Source of the DNA: Actinopolymorpha cephalotaxi
Lineage (GTDB): Bacteria; Actinomycetota; Actinomycetes; Propionibacteriales; Actinopolymorphaceae
NCBI RefSeq assembly: GCF_013408535.1
Contig: NZ_JACBZA010000001.1
Coordinates: forward strand, 2,130,850-2,194,849
Direction of reading: 5' to 3'
Length of the DNA: 64,000 nucleotides
A program made the translations under genes and the position numbers. The first letter of the stretch is position 1; each line of letters opens with the position of its first letter. Of the stretch, positions 44,320 to 56,146 are shown piece by piece. The notes beneath the pieces were generated by a model. That model was not told the DNA's origin. It did no database searches and saw only the letters and a list, made by a program, of their open reading frames with translations.

Positions 44320-46992
44320 GTGACCGCCGACCTGCCGTACCCCGCCCGCTGGGAGGCCGACGTCGTGCTCCGCGACGGCGGTACGGCCCTCCTGCGGCCG
44401 ATCCGGTCCGACGACGCCGAACTGCTGGTGGCCTTCTACGCACGCGTGTCCGACGAATCGAAGTACTACCGGTTCTTCGCGCCGTACCCCCACCTGTCCG
44501 CGCGCGACGTCGAACGCTTCACCCAGGTCGACCACCGCGACCGGGTGGCGTTCATCCTGACCGTCGGCGACGAGATGATCGCCGTGGCCCGCTACGACCG
44601 GATCGGTCCGCGGGAGGCGGAGGCGGCGTTCCTGGTGCAGGACGCGCACCAGGGCCGGGGAGTGGGCAGCGTCCTGCTGGAGCACCTCGCCCAGGCCGCC
44701 CGGGAGAACGGCATCGAGAAGTTCACCGCCGAGGTGCTGCCGGAGAACCGCCGGATGGCCGTGGTCTTCCGGGAGGCGGGCTATGAGGTGACCGGCGACA
44801 TGGAGGACGGCGTTGTCACCTTCGCCCTGGAGATCGAGCCCACGTCGATGAGCATGGCGGTGATGGGTGCGCGCGAACACCGGGCCGAGGCCCGCTCGGT
44901 GGAACGCCTGCTCACCCCGGCTTCGATCGCGGTGGTCGGCGCCAGCCGGTCGCGGGACAAGGTGGGCCAGGCGCTGGTCCGCAACCTCGTGCTCGGCGGC
45001 TTCACCGGACCGGTGTACGCCGTGAACCCGACCGCGCGCGCGGTGGCCGGCGTGCCGGCGTACGGCAGCCTGCTCGACGTTCCCGGCGAGATCGACCTCG
45101 CGGTGGTGGCTGTTCCCGCGGACGCCGTCCGCGACGTGGTGATCGACTGCGCGGCCAAGGGGGTGCACGGCCTGCTGGTCGTCTCCAGCGGGTTCGCCGA
45201 GACCGGGCGGGAGGGGCGCGAACGTCAACGCAAGCTTGCGCGGCTGGCGCGGGCGTACGGCCTGCGGGTGATCGGCCCGAGCGCGCTCGGCATCATCAAC
45301 ACCTCGCCCGATCTGTGCCTGAACGCGTCCCTGTCGCCGGTGGTGCCGGCGCGCGGTGCGGTCGGCTTCTTCTGCCAGTCCGGCGAGCTGGGCTCGGTGA
45401 TCCTGGAGACGGTGGCCCGGCGGGGTCTCGGCCTGTCGACGTTCGTGTCCGCGGGCAACCGCGCCGACGTGTCCGGCAACGACCTGATGCAGTACTGGGG
45501 CGAGGACGCGGCGACCGAGGTGGTGCTGCTGTTCCTGGAGTCGATCGGCAACCCGCGGAAGTTCAGCCGAGTGGCCCGCCGGTTGGCGCAGACCAAACCG
45601 GTGGTGGCGGTGCGGTCCGGCCGGTTCACCCAGGGTGTGCCGATCGGCCACACCGTGCACCGTACGACCGTGCCGCAGGCCGCGGTCGACGCGATGTTCC
45701 GCCAGGCCGGGGTGATCCTGGTGGACACCCTGGACGCGATGCTCGACGTCGCCCAGGTGCTGGCGTACCAGCCGCTGCCCGCCGGGGGCGACCTCGCCAT
45801 CGTCGGCAACTCCGACTCCCTCGGCATGCTGGCCGCCGACTCCGCCGCCGAGGCCGGGCTGACGGTGGTCCGGCAGGCCGGTGCGCTGCCGCCCGACGCC
45901 ACCGCGGAGGACTTCGAGCGCGCGCTCGGTGAGGTGATCCACGACGAGGAGGTCGACTCCGTCCTGGCCGTGTGGGTCTCCCCGGTCGACCGCGACGGCG
46001 CCGACGTGGCCGAGGTGATCGCCCGGGTGGCGGGGGAGTGCACCAAGCCGGTGGTGGTGACGTTCCTCGGCAGCCAGGGCGTACCCGAACCCCTGCGCCG
46101 CTACGACGAGGACGGCGTGGCCGTTCGCGGCTCCGTACCCTCCTACCCGTCGCCCGACGCCGGCGTGCGCGCGCTGGCCAAGGTGACCGCGTACGCCCGG
46201 TGGCGGGCCAGCCCGCGCGGCCGGATCCCTCCGCTGGAAGGAATCGACGACGACCGCGCCCGGTCCATCGTCGCGGGCGTGCTGGCCGACCGGCCCGACG
46301 GCGGCGACGTCGAGGGCAAGGACCTGGACGACCTGCTGGCCTGCTACGGCATCGACATCTGGCCGGCGTACCCCGTCGGGTCCGCCGACGAGGCGGTGGC
46401 CACCGCCGAACGCCTGGGCTGGAACGTCGTCCTGAAGGCGACCGCGCCGCACCTGCGCCAGCGTCCCGACATGGCCGACGTGTGGCGCAACATCGACACC
46501 GAGGTGGAGATGCGGGACGCCTGGGCGACGATGGCCGGCACCATCGGCGAGCCGGAGCGGGCCGGGTTCGTGGTGCAGCAGATGGCGGCGCCGGGCGTAC
46601 CCGTGGTGATCGGGTGTGCGGAGGACCAGATGTTCGGCCCGATCGTGTCGTTCGGCCTGGCGGGTGTGGCCACCGACCTGCTCGGCGACCTCGCCTACCG
46701 CATCCCGCCACTGACCGACGTCGACGCGGCGGAGATGGTCCGGGAGGTGCGCGCGGCCCCGCTGCTGTTCGGCCACCGGGGCGGCGAACACGCCGACGTC
46801 GCCGCGCTGGAGGACCTGCTGCACCGGGTGTCCCGCCTCGCGCAGGACCTGCCGGAGGTGGTGACCGCCTACCTCCAGCCGGTGCTGTCCCGCCCCAGCG
46901 GGCTCACGGTGCTCGGCGCGCGGGTGCAGGTGGTGCCGGTCGAGCCGCAGGCCCGCACCGACTGGTACGCCCGCCGGCTCACCCGGCTCTGA
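44320..46992 (+). CDS. pat: Pat-type bifunctional GNAT acetyltransferase / ADP-forming acyl-CoA synthetase-like protein
   Basis: 890-residue protein. N-terminal GNAT domain (about 1-165) with DAHQGRGVGSVLLEHLAQAA. It is fused to an NDP-forming acyl-CoA synthetase-like part: CoA-binding domain (LLTPASIAVVGASRSRDKVG), ligase domains (VGFFCQSGELGSVILETVAR, SAGNRADVSGNDLMQYWGED) and a C-terminal ATP-grasp. Such Pat/PatZ-like proteins acetylate lysines, notably inactivating acetyl-CoA synthetase. In PatZ the synthetase part has lost catalysis and senses acetyl-CoA; whether HTVHRTTVP keeps the phospho-His is worth testing. GTG 44320 has no ribosome site, and a TACATT at 44307-44312 suggests a leaderless message. 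Confidence 0.9.
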   Translation: MTADLPYPARWEADVVLRDGGTALLRPIRSDDAELLVAFYARVSDESKYYRFFAPYPHLSARDVERFTQVDHRDRVAFILTVGDEMIAVARYDRIGPREAEAAFLVQDAHQGRGVGSVLLEHLAQAARENGIEKFTAEVLPENRRMAVVFREAGYEVTGDMEDGVVTFALEIEPTSMSMAVMGAREHRAEARSVERLLTPASIAVVGASRSRDKVGQALVRNLVLGGFTGPVYAVNPTARAVAGVPAYGSLLDVPGEIDLAVVAVPADAVRDVVIDCAAKGVHGLLVVSSGFAETGREGRERQRKLARLARAYGLRVIGPSALGIINTSPDLCLNASLSPVVPARGAVGFFCQSGELGSVILETVARRGLGLSTFVSAGNRADVSGNDLMQYWGEDAATEVVLLFLESIGNPRKFSRVARRLAQTKPVVAVRSGRFTQGVPIGHTVHRTTVPQAAVDAMFRQAGVILVDTLDAMLDVAQVLAYQPLPAGGDLAIVGNSDSLGMLAADSAAEAGLTVVRQAGALPPDATAEDFERALGEVIHDEEVDSVLAVWVSPVDRDGADVAEVIARVAGECTKPVVVTFLGSQGVPEPLRRYDEDGVAVRGSVPSYPSPDAGVRALAKVTAYARWRASPRGRIPPLEGIDDDRARSIVAGVLADRPDGGDVEGKDLDDLLACYGIDIWPAYPVGSADEAVATAERLGWNVVLKATAPHLRQRPDMADVWRNIDTEVEMRDAWATMAGTIGEPERAGFVVQQMAAPGVPVVIGCAEDQMFGPIVSFGLAGVATDLLGDLAYRIPPLTDVDAAEMVREVRAAPLLFGHRGGEHADVAALEDLLHRVSRLAQDLPEVVTAYLQPVLSRPSGLTVLGARVQVVPVEPQARTDWYARRLTRL

Positions 46993-47011
46993 GCAGGGCC
47001 TCCGAACGCGA

Positions 47012-47047
47012 CGAGGCCCGGTCCGCTTCGCAGTGGGCCGGGCCTCG
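47012..47047. terminator. Hairpin between convergent pat and oxidoreductase genes
   Basis: CGAGGCCCGGTCC (47012-47024) pairs with GGGCCGGGCCTCG (47035-47047), 12 of 13 matched, around a 10-base loop. On the plus strand TTCGGTCCTTCGT follows. Confidence 0.7.
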
Positions 47048-47061
47048 TTCGGTCCTTCGTA

Positions 47062-47075
47062 CGTACCTAGGTACG
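47062..47075. other. Perfect 14-base palindrome CGTACCTAGGTACG
   Basis: A self-complementary 14-mer in the short gap between the pat terminator and the oxidoreductase stop. It contains the rare tetranucleotide CTAG, which is under-represented in actinobacterial DNA. It could be a protein-binding site; no known consensus is claimed. Confidence 0.5.
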
Positions 47076-47096
47076 CCGTTTCGCCTTACCCTCGGC

Positions 47097-48092
47097 TCAC
47101 AGGTCGGCGAGGGTGACGACCCGCTTCTCCTTCACCGAGGCGTACGCGCCGAGGATGACCTTCAGCACGTGCACACCCTCGACCTCGGTGTTGATCGGCC
47201 GGCGCTTGTCGGTGACGCAGGTGATGAAGTCGGCGATCTCCGCGGAGAACGCGTGCACCTCCGGGAACTCCACCGTCGTGAGCTCACCGTCGGTGGTGCG
47301 GTGGTTCAGCGTCTTGCCGTCGCTCCACAGCGTGCCCTTCTCCGCCACCACGGAGAACTTCTCGGTCACCGCCGCCGGCTGGTAGGCCCAGCTGGTGACG
47401 ATGGTGCCCACGCTGCCGTCGGCGAAGCGCACCATGACCTGGGCGGAGTCCTCGCCCTCCATCTCCAGCCGGTGCCGGCTGGTCATCGCCACGACCTCCG
47501 ACGGTTCGGCGGTGGCCAGGTGGAGCAGGAGGTACGTCGGGTGGTAGCCGGTGTCGATCAGCTCGCCGCCACCGGCGGTCTGCAGGCTGCCGCGCCAGCC
47601 CATGTCGGCGTTCAGGCCGCGGTTGAAGAAGCTGTCGGTGGTCCGCAGCTCGTAGACCTTGCCGAGCGCACCGCTCTGGATGAGCTCGCGGGCCTTCGCC
47701 ACCGGCGGCATGAACAACTGGTTGTGCGCGCACATGAGCGTCACGCCGTTGTCCTTGACCGCCTGGGTGATCTTGGCGGCCTCGTCGGTGGTGATGCACA
47801 GCGGCTTCTCGCACAGGATGTGCTTGCCGGCCTCGGCGGCGGCGAGGATCGCGTCCGCGTGCAGGTGGTGGGGGAGGCAGATGTCGACCGCGTCGACATT
47901 CGCGGTGGCGATCAGGTCGCGGTAGTCGGAGAAGACCTGCGCACCGCCCACCTGCTCGGCGCGGGTGCGGGCGTTCTCCTCGACCACGTCGGCGACCGCG
48001 GTCACCTTCGCCCGGTCGGGGATTTCGAGGTAGCCACGGACGTGCGGGTTGGAGATGCCGCCACAGCCGATGAGCCCGACGTTCACGGTCAT
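47097..48092 (-). CDS. Gfo/Idh/MocA family NAD(P)-dependent oxidoreductase
   Basis: 331-residue dehydrogenase of the glucose-fructose oxidoreductase / inositol dehydrogenase family. The Rossmann loop is VGLIGCGGISNPHVRGYLEI, the catalytic EKP motif is HILCEKPLCITTDEA and the active-site region is GGGELIDTGYHPTYLLLHLA with the key Asp and His. Substrates are usually sugars, inositols or amino sugars. A second family member lies 191 bases upstream on the same strand, and the two may act on the same sugar route. ATG 48092 has a GGAGGATC ribosome site. Confidence 0.92.
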   Translation of the reverse strand: MTVNVGLIGCGGISNPHVRGYLEIPDRAKVTAVADVVEENARTRAEQVGGAQVFSDYRDLIATANVDAVDICLPHHLHADAILAAAEAGKHILCEKPLCITTDEAAKITQAVKDNGVTLMCAHNQLFMPPVAKARELIQSGALGKVYELRTTDSFFNRGLNADMGWRGSLQTAGGGELIDTGYHPTYLLLHLATAEPSEVVAMTSRHRLEMEGEDSAQVMVRFADGSVGTIVTSWAYQPAAVTEKFSVVAEKGTLWSDGKTLNHRTTDGELTTVEFPEVHAFSAEIADFITCVTDKRRPINTEVEGVHVLKVILGAYASVKEKRVVTLADL

Positions 48093-48283
48093 AGGGGAGA
48101 TCCTCCTGGTAGCAACTGCGGGTTGACACGTGGTCCCGGCCGGTCTGTTCTCACAGGGTTTCCTTCGGTCGGGATGTACGGGATCTCGGCGACGCTGCCG
48201 ATCTCCGCTCGTCCGGACTTCTCGTCCGGGTCAGCTCGGGGTCAGGGGAAGGTTCGGTTTCAGCGGTTCAGGCGCTCGGGTGC

Positions 48284-49285
48284 TCAGCCGGTCACGCTGT
48301 CGATGCGGACCGGCCCGTCGACGGCGACCGAGTGGTTCGCGGCCTCCATCAGCCGGGTGAGGTCGACGCCCATCTCGACGTTGGCAGTCGGCCGGGTGCC
48401 CTGCCCGATGTGCTCGACCCACTGGTCGAACGCGTCCGGCTGGTCGCCGGGCACGGGGAGCTCGACCCACTTCTCGCCGCCCTCGTGTCCGGGGCTGCGC
48501 ACCAGCAGCTTCTGGTCGGGCGTACCGAACAGCAGGCTGCCCTTCGTACCGTGGATCTCGATGCTGAAGGGGGAGTACGTGGTGGCGAAGCCGGCCTCGA
48601 CGACCCCGATCGCGCCGTTGGGGTAGCGGAGCACGGCGACCGCGTTGTCCTCGACCTGGCGGCCGGTGACGTGGCCGTAGCTCGCGCTCACCGACTCCGG
48701 CATCGCGCCGAGGAACAGCCGGGTGAGGTACATCGGGTGGCAGCCGAGGTCGACCAGGGCGCCGCCGCCGCACTGCTCGGGGTCGTAGAAGTGCTCCGGC
48801 AACCAGCCCTCGCCGACCGCGCCGCCGTGGGAGAGCCGGGTGCGGACCAGCGCGAGCTCACCGAGGTGGCCAGACTCCAGCACTTCCCTGATCGCCTGGG
48901 TGTAGCCGTGGTACAGCCTGGGCAGCGACAGGATCAGCGTCACGCCCGCCTTGTCGACCTCGGCGAGGATCTCGTTGCACTCGCGCACGGTGAGGGCGAG
49001 CACCTTCTCGGTGAAGATGTGCTTGCCGGCCCGGGCGGCGGCGCTGATCACCTCGGGGTGGATGTTGGTCGGCGTGTCCACGATCACCGCGTCCACGTCG
49101 TCGCGGGCGAGGACGTCGGCGAGGTTCTCGTGGAAGGGGACACCCAGCTTGTCCGCCTCGGCCCGGCCGCGTGCCGGGTCCTCGTCCCAGGCGGCCACGA
49201 TCTCCGTGCCCGGGTGTTCCTGGGCCTGGCGGGCGTAGCCGAGGGCGTGGACGTGCCAGAAGCTGAGCATGGCGATACGAATCAT
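48284..49285 (-). CDS. Gfo/Idh/MocA family oxidoreductase
   Basis: 333-residue member of the same family as the next gene but divergent from it. The N-terminal dinucleotide loop is atypical (IAMLSFWHVHALGYARQAQE in place of the usual GxGxxG), and the catalytic motif is TEKVLALTVREC, where the family proline is replaced (EKV instead of EKP). Further blocks are CGGGALVDLGCHPMYLTRLF and YSPFSIEIHGTKGSLLFGT. The altered loop suggests unusual cofactor binding or a non-classical role. It is the first gene of the pair; ATG 49285. Confidence 0.88.
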   Translation of the reverse strand: MIRIAMLSFWHVHALGYARQAQEHPGTEIVAAWDEDPARGRAEADKLGVPFHENLADVLARDDVDAVIVDTPTNIHPEVISAAARAGKHIFTEKVLALTVRECNEILAEVDKAGVTLILSLPRLYHGYTQAIREVLESGHLGELALVRTRLSHGGAVGEGWLPEHFYDPEQCGGGALVDLGCHPMYLTRLFLGAMPESVSASYGHVTGRQVEDNAVAVLRYPNGAIGVVEAGFATTYSPFSIEIHGTKGSLLFGTPDQKLLVRSPGHEGGEKWVELPVPGDQPDAFDQWVEHIGQGTRPTANVEMGVDLTRLMEAANHSVAVDGPVRIDSVTG

Positions 49286-49760
49286 CGAAACCCATTCTGT
49301 ACGGGGACGAGCAGGCCGAGCCGGGCGCGAACCGGATCTTCGACCCGGGTGACGGTGATTCGAACCGATGCGACGGCTCGGCGGTTTTCTGTGCGGTCCC
49401 GACCATTCTTTCGGGGTGCGCCGGGGGCAAGTCCAACCCGCAGGGGGATACCGGCCCCGTGTGGCCGCACATGGCCAGGCGAGGAAGACTCGGGGTGAGC
49501 GGGTGTGACGGAACGAGGCGGTCGAGAGGGCTTCTCGGAAGGCTTGTCGGTGGTCGGGGCTAGCATGGCCAAGCCCTGACAAAACCCGCTCCGGGACCGT
49601 TCGGCAGGTGGCTCCACCAGGCCGCTGACCTGCTCGTTCGATCACCGGCACGCGCTACGCCAAGGCCAGACCACGCCAGATGCCGGACCACGCCGGACCA
49701 CAGACCGATGCCAGAACCACCACAGCCCACCAGCCCCGCTGCCGAGGACGGAACCACCAC
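49286..49760. other. 475-base divergent region upstream of uvrA
   Basis: No coding frame with a family match is visible. Near 49665-49710 the block GGACCACGCC is repeated in tandem with small changes. I looked for a LexA box (GAAC-N4-GTTC type) that would place uvrA under SOS control and found only half-sites (for example GTTCG at 49637-49641). The uvrA ribosome site is weak (GGACGGAACC). Confidence 0.4.
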
Positions 49761-52934
<3,174 letters not shown>

Positions 52935-53011
52935 GTGGCGTCCGGCCGGGCGCTCCTCGGCGCCGGCCGGTGATCGGCTTGCCGGTCGTGGCGGTCGGTA
53001 GGGTCGAACGC

Positions 53012-53656
53012 ATGTCTTCGCCCATCGACACCCAGGCCACCGACCTCCTGCTCACCACCACCCGGGCGGTCCGCAAGCGACTCGACCTCGACCGCCCGGT
53101 GCCGCGGGAGGTGCTGCTGGACTGCATCCGGCTCGCCGTCCAGGCGCCGACCGGAAGCAACCAGCAGGGCTGGCGCTGGGTGATCGTGACGGACCCGGAC
53201 AAGCGGGCCCGGCTCGGTGAGCTGTACCGCTCCGGCGGCGCCGCCAACATGCGCGCCGCCCGCCAGGCGGAATCGCGTGGGGCGCAGCAGGACCGTGTGC
53301 AGGACTCGGCCCGCTACCTCATGGAGGTCATCGACCGGGTGCCGGCGCTGGTCATCCCGTGCATCGAGGGGCGTATCACCGACGTCCGGCACGCGGCCGG
53401 CTTCTTCGGCTCGATCCACCCTGCCGTCTGGAGCTTCCAGCTGGCGTTGCGCTCGCGGGGTCTCGGCTCGGCGTGGACGTCGTTCCACCTCGCCCACGAG
53501 GAGGAGACCGCCGAGCTGCTCGGCATCCCGCCGGACGTCACCCAGGCGGCTCTGCTGCCGGTCGCCTACACCATCGGCACCGACTTCAAGCCGGCCACCC
53601 GCCGCCCGGTCGAGGAGATCACCTACTGGGACAGCTGGGGCCACGTGGAGAAGTGA
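53012..53656 (+). CDS. Nitroreductase family FMN protein
   Basis: 214-residue flavin reductase. FMN/phosphate motifs are TTTRAVRKRLDLDRPVPREV and APTGSNQQGWRWVIVTD, and the C-terminal cofactor block is RSRGLGSAWTSFHLAHEEET with LLPVAYTIGTDFKPATRRP. Such enzymes reduce quinones, nitro compounds or F420-like electrophiles with NAD(P)H; the substrate is not predictable. ATG 53012 follows GGTAGGG; an in-frame GTG at 52970 is less likely. It is 77 bases after uvrA. Confidence 0.9.
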   Translation: MSSPIDTQATDLLLTTTRAVRKRLDLDRPVPREVLLDCIRLAVQAPTGSNQQGWRWVIVTDPDKRARLGELYRSGGAANMRAARQAESRGAQQDRVQDSARYLMEVIDRVPALVIPCIEGRITDVRHAAGFFGSIHPAVWSFQLALRSRGLGSAWTSFHLAHEEETAELLGIPPDVTQAALLPVAYTIGTDFKPATRRPVEEITYWDSWGHVEK

Positions 53657-53824
53657 GTGCGGGTCACGCGGCGCGGCGACTGTTGCCCGGTGCTCGCGCG
53701 GCGTGACAAAGTGGCCGGGGCGCCGGGGTCATGACGGACGACTGTCTGCCTCGCCGGTCTGCCTCGTTGGTCCGGCCCACAGGGCTGTCTCGTTGGTGTG
53801 CCTCGTACGACAGGAGTGGTCGAC

Positions 53825-55228
53825 GTGCCCCGGTTCACCCCGGATCCGACGTTCTATCCCTCACCGCGAGACGCCGCCGCCGCGCCGGTGGAGAAGCTCG
53901 CCTACGTCGCGGCGTTCGCCCGCCCGGCCGACAAGCCCGACGCGCTCGCAGTCCTCGACGTCGACGAGACCTCCGCCTCCTACGGCGAGGTGGTCGGCTG
54001 GACGGAGTTGCCCAACCTCGGCGACGAGGTGCACCACTTCGGCTGGAACGCCTGCAGCAGCGCGCTGTGCCCGACGGCGGCGCACCCGCACGTCGAACGC
54101 CGCTATCTCGTCGTACCCGGAATCCGCTCGTCCCGGATCTACGTCATCGACACCCGCGACGACCCGACCAGCCCGCGAGTCGTCAAGGTGCTGGAGGCCG
54201 ACGAGCTCGGCAAGCGAGCCGGCTACTCCCGCCCCCACACCGTCCACTGTGGCCCGGAGGGCATCTACGTGTCCGCGCTCGGCGGCCACGGTGAGGAGGG
54301 CCCGGGCGGGGTGGCGATCCTGGACCACACCACGTTCGAGGTCCGCGGGCCCTGGGAGGCCGACCGCGGCGACCAGTACCTCGCGTACGACCTGTGGTGG
54401 CACATCGGCCACGACGTAGCGGTGACCAGCGAGTGGGGCACGCCGTCGATGATCGAGAACGGCGTGGTTCCCGAGCTCCTGCTGGCCAACAAGTACGGCC
54501 ACCGGCTGCACTTCTGGGACCTGCGCAAACGACGCAACATCCAGACCGTCGACCTCGGCGCCCAGCACCAGATGGCGCTGGAGCTGCGCCCGGCGCACGA
54601 CCCGAGGAAGCAGTACGGCTTCGTCGGCGTGGTGGTGAGCACCGAGGATCTGTCCGCGTCGGTGTGGCTGTGGACCCGCGAGGGCTCGGAGTTCGCGGTG
54701 CGGAAGGTGATCGAGATCCCGGCCGAGCCGGCCGACGCGGCCGACCTGCCGCCCGCGCTGCAGCCGTTCGGAGCGGTCCCGCCGCTCGTCACCGACATCG
54801 ACCTGTCGGTCGACGACCGTTTCCTGTACGTCTCGGCGTGGGGGACGGGGGAGTTGCTGCAGTACGACGTCACCGACCCCGAGCACCCGCGCAAGACGGG
54901 GTCGGTGCGGCTCGGCGGCGTCGTCCGGCGTACGCCACATCCGGCCGTGCCGGAGCTCGCGCTGTCCGGCGGTCCGCAGATGGTGGAGGTGAGCCGCGAC
55001 GGCGCCCGGGTGTATGTCTCGAACTCCCTCTACGGCGCGTGGGACGACCAGTTCTATCCCGACGGGGTAGGTGCGTGGGTGGCCAAGCTCGATGTCGATC
55101 CGCGGACAGGCGGCCTGACCCCGGACGAGCGGTTCTTCCCGCACGACACGGACTTCCGGGGCCGCCGGGTGCACCAGATCCGGCTCCAGGGCGGCGACGC
55201 CTCCTCGGACTCCTACTGCTTCCCCTGA
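53825..55228 (+). CDS. Selenium-binding protein / methanethiol oxidase (SBP56 family)
   Basis: 467-residue beta-propeller enzyme of the SBP56/SELENBP1 family. Homologues in Hyphomicrobium and humans are copper-dependent methanethiol oxidases, making formaldehyde, sulfide and hydrogen peroxide. Blocks: LPNLGDEVHHFGWNACSSAL containing the family Cys, YSRPHTVHCGPEGIYVSALG, DLWWHIGHDVAVTSEWGTPS, and HQMALELRPAHDP. Conserved histidines in these blocks fit the copper site. GTG 53825 lies after AGGAG at good spacing. The next gene on the same strand is a membrane protein with intramembrane histidines, which may serve it. Confidence 0.92.
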   Translation: MPRFTPDPTFYPSPRDAAAAPVEKLAYVAAFARPADKPDALAVLDVDETSASYGEVVGWTELPNLGDEVHHFGWNACSSALCPTAAHPHVERRYLVVPGIRSSRIYVIDTRDDPTSPRVVKVLEADELGKRAGYSRPHTVHCGPEGIYVSALGGHGEEGPGGVAILDHTTFEVRGPWEADRGDQYLAYDLWWHIGHDVAVTSEWGTPSMIENGVVPELLLANKYGHRLHFWDLRKRRNIQTVDLGAQHQMALELRPAHDPRKQYGFVGVVVSTEDLSASVWLWTREGSEFAVRKVIEIPAEPADAADLPPALQPFGAVPPLVTDIDLSVDDRFLYVSAWGTGELLQYDVTDPEHPRKTGSVRLGGVVRRTPHPAVPELALSGGPQMVEVSRDGARVYVSNSLYGAWDDQFYPDGVGAWVAKLDVDPRTGGLTPDERFFPHDTDFRGRRVHQIRLQGGDASSDSYCFP

Positions 55229-55365
55229 TGGCCGTACCGCTGCGATGACAGTCCGGTTCCGATGACCGTTCCCGCACCCGCGGCTGGTACCGCCGCGGAC
55301 CGCCGGTCGTCAGCTACCGCCGACGACCGTCGGGTCACGACAGCCGTCCTCGTCGCGATGACCAG

Positions 55366-56055
55366 ATGACAACGGGAACGACTCTGGCGCTGGCCGGACT
55401 CGGCGCCTTCCACGGGCTCAACCCGGCCATGGGCTGGCTGCTGGCGGTGGCGATCGGGCTGCAGGAACGCAGCCGGTGGGCGATGGCGCGCTCGCTGGCG
55501 CCGATCGGCGCCGGGCACTTCGTCTCGATCGCGGCCGTGGCGGTGGCGGTGACGGTCGGCGCGTCCGCGTGGACGACCCGGGTGGTGGCCGTCGCGGGCG
55601 GAGCGGCTCTTTTGGGTATGGGAATGTGGCGGCTGCTGTCCAAGCGGCACTTCACCTGGGTGGGGATGCGGCTTTCCGCCTGGCAGCTGGCAGCGTGGTC
55701 GTTCCTGATGGCCTCGGTGCACGGCGCCGGCCTGATGCTCGTACCCGTCCTGGCTTCCGGCGGACGCAACGGCCCGGCAGGCCATCTCGGACACACCATG
55801 GCGAGCGAGCCGGGGACGGCGGCGAAGGAGCCCGGCGGCCGGACCACCGGCCTGGGCGAGGCGGCGGTGCACGGCCTGCTCGCCGCCGGTGTGCACACCG
55901 TGGCCATGCTCGCGGTCGGCGCGGTGATCGCGTTCGTGGTCTACCAGTTCGTCGGCCTGACCATCCTGCGCACGGCCTGGATCAACCTCGACCTGATCTG
56001 GGCGGTCGTGCTGCTGGCTGCCGGACTCCTCACCCTGGTCGGTGTGCTCGTCTGA
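55366..56055 (+). CDS. Polytopic membrane protein with conserved His motifs, possibly metal transport
   Basis: 229-residue protein with about six membrane helices (5-31, 43-66, 71-90, 108-131, 165-190, 205-229). Histidines sit inside or at the ends of helices: H16 in LGAFHGLNPAMGW, H51 in GAGHFVSI, H119 in ASVHGAGLML, H169 and H177 in AAVHGLLAAGVHT. This pattern resembles NiCoT/HupE-like metal carriers without being a clear member. A His-rich loop (130-160) joins helices 4 and 5. It follows the copper-type methanethiol oxidase gene by 137 bases, so delivery or export of a metal for that enzyme is an attractive inference. Confidence 0.7.
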   Translation: MTTGTTLALAGLGAFHGLNPAMGWLLAVAIGLQERSRWAMARSLAPIGAGHFVSIAAVAVAVTVGASAWTTRVVAVAGGAALLGMGMWRLLSKRHFTWVGMRLSAWQLAAWSFLMASVHGAGLMLVPVLASGGRNGPAGHLGHTMASEPGTAAKEPGGRTTGLGEAAVHGLLAAGVHTVAMLAVGAVIAFVVYQFVGLTILRTAWINLDLIWAVVLLAAGLLTLVGVLV

Positions 56056-56146
56056 GGCCGGCTGCCGGCTCGCGGGATCCTGCCGTGCCGGGGTGTTCCG
56101 CCTGACCGGCGGGCCACCCCAGCCCGGCTGGTTGGGCGACGTCCGG

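Noticed and set aside
44164-46824. Long minus-strand open frame opposite pat
   Set aside because: Mirror of third-position GC bias; the plus-strand protein is a clear GNAT and acyl-CoA synthetase fusion.
49286-49760. SOS (LexA) box upstream of uvrA
   Set aside because: Only half-sites such as GTTCG were found; no GAAC-N4-GTTC arrangement by eye.
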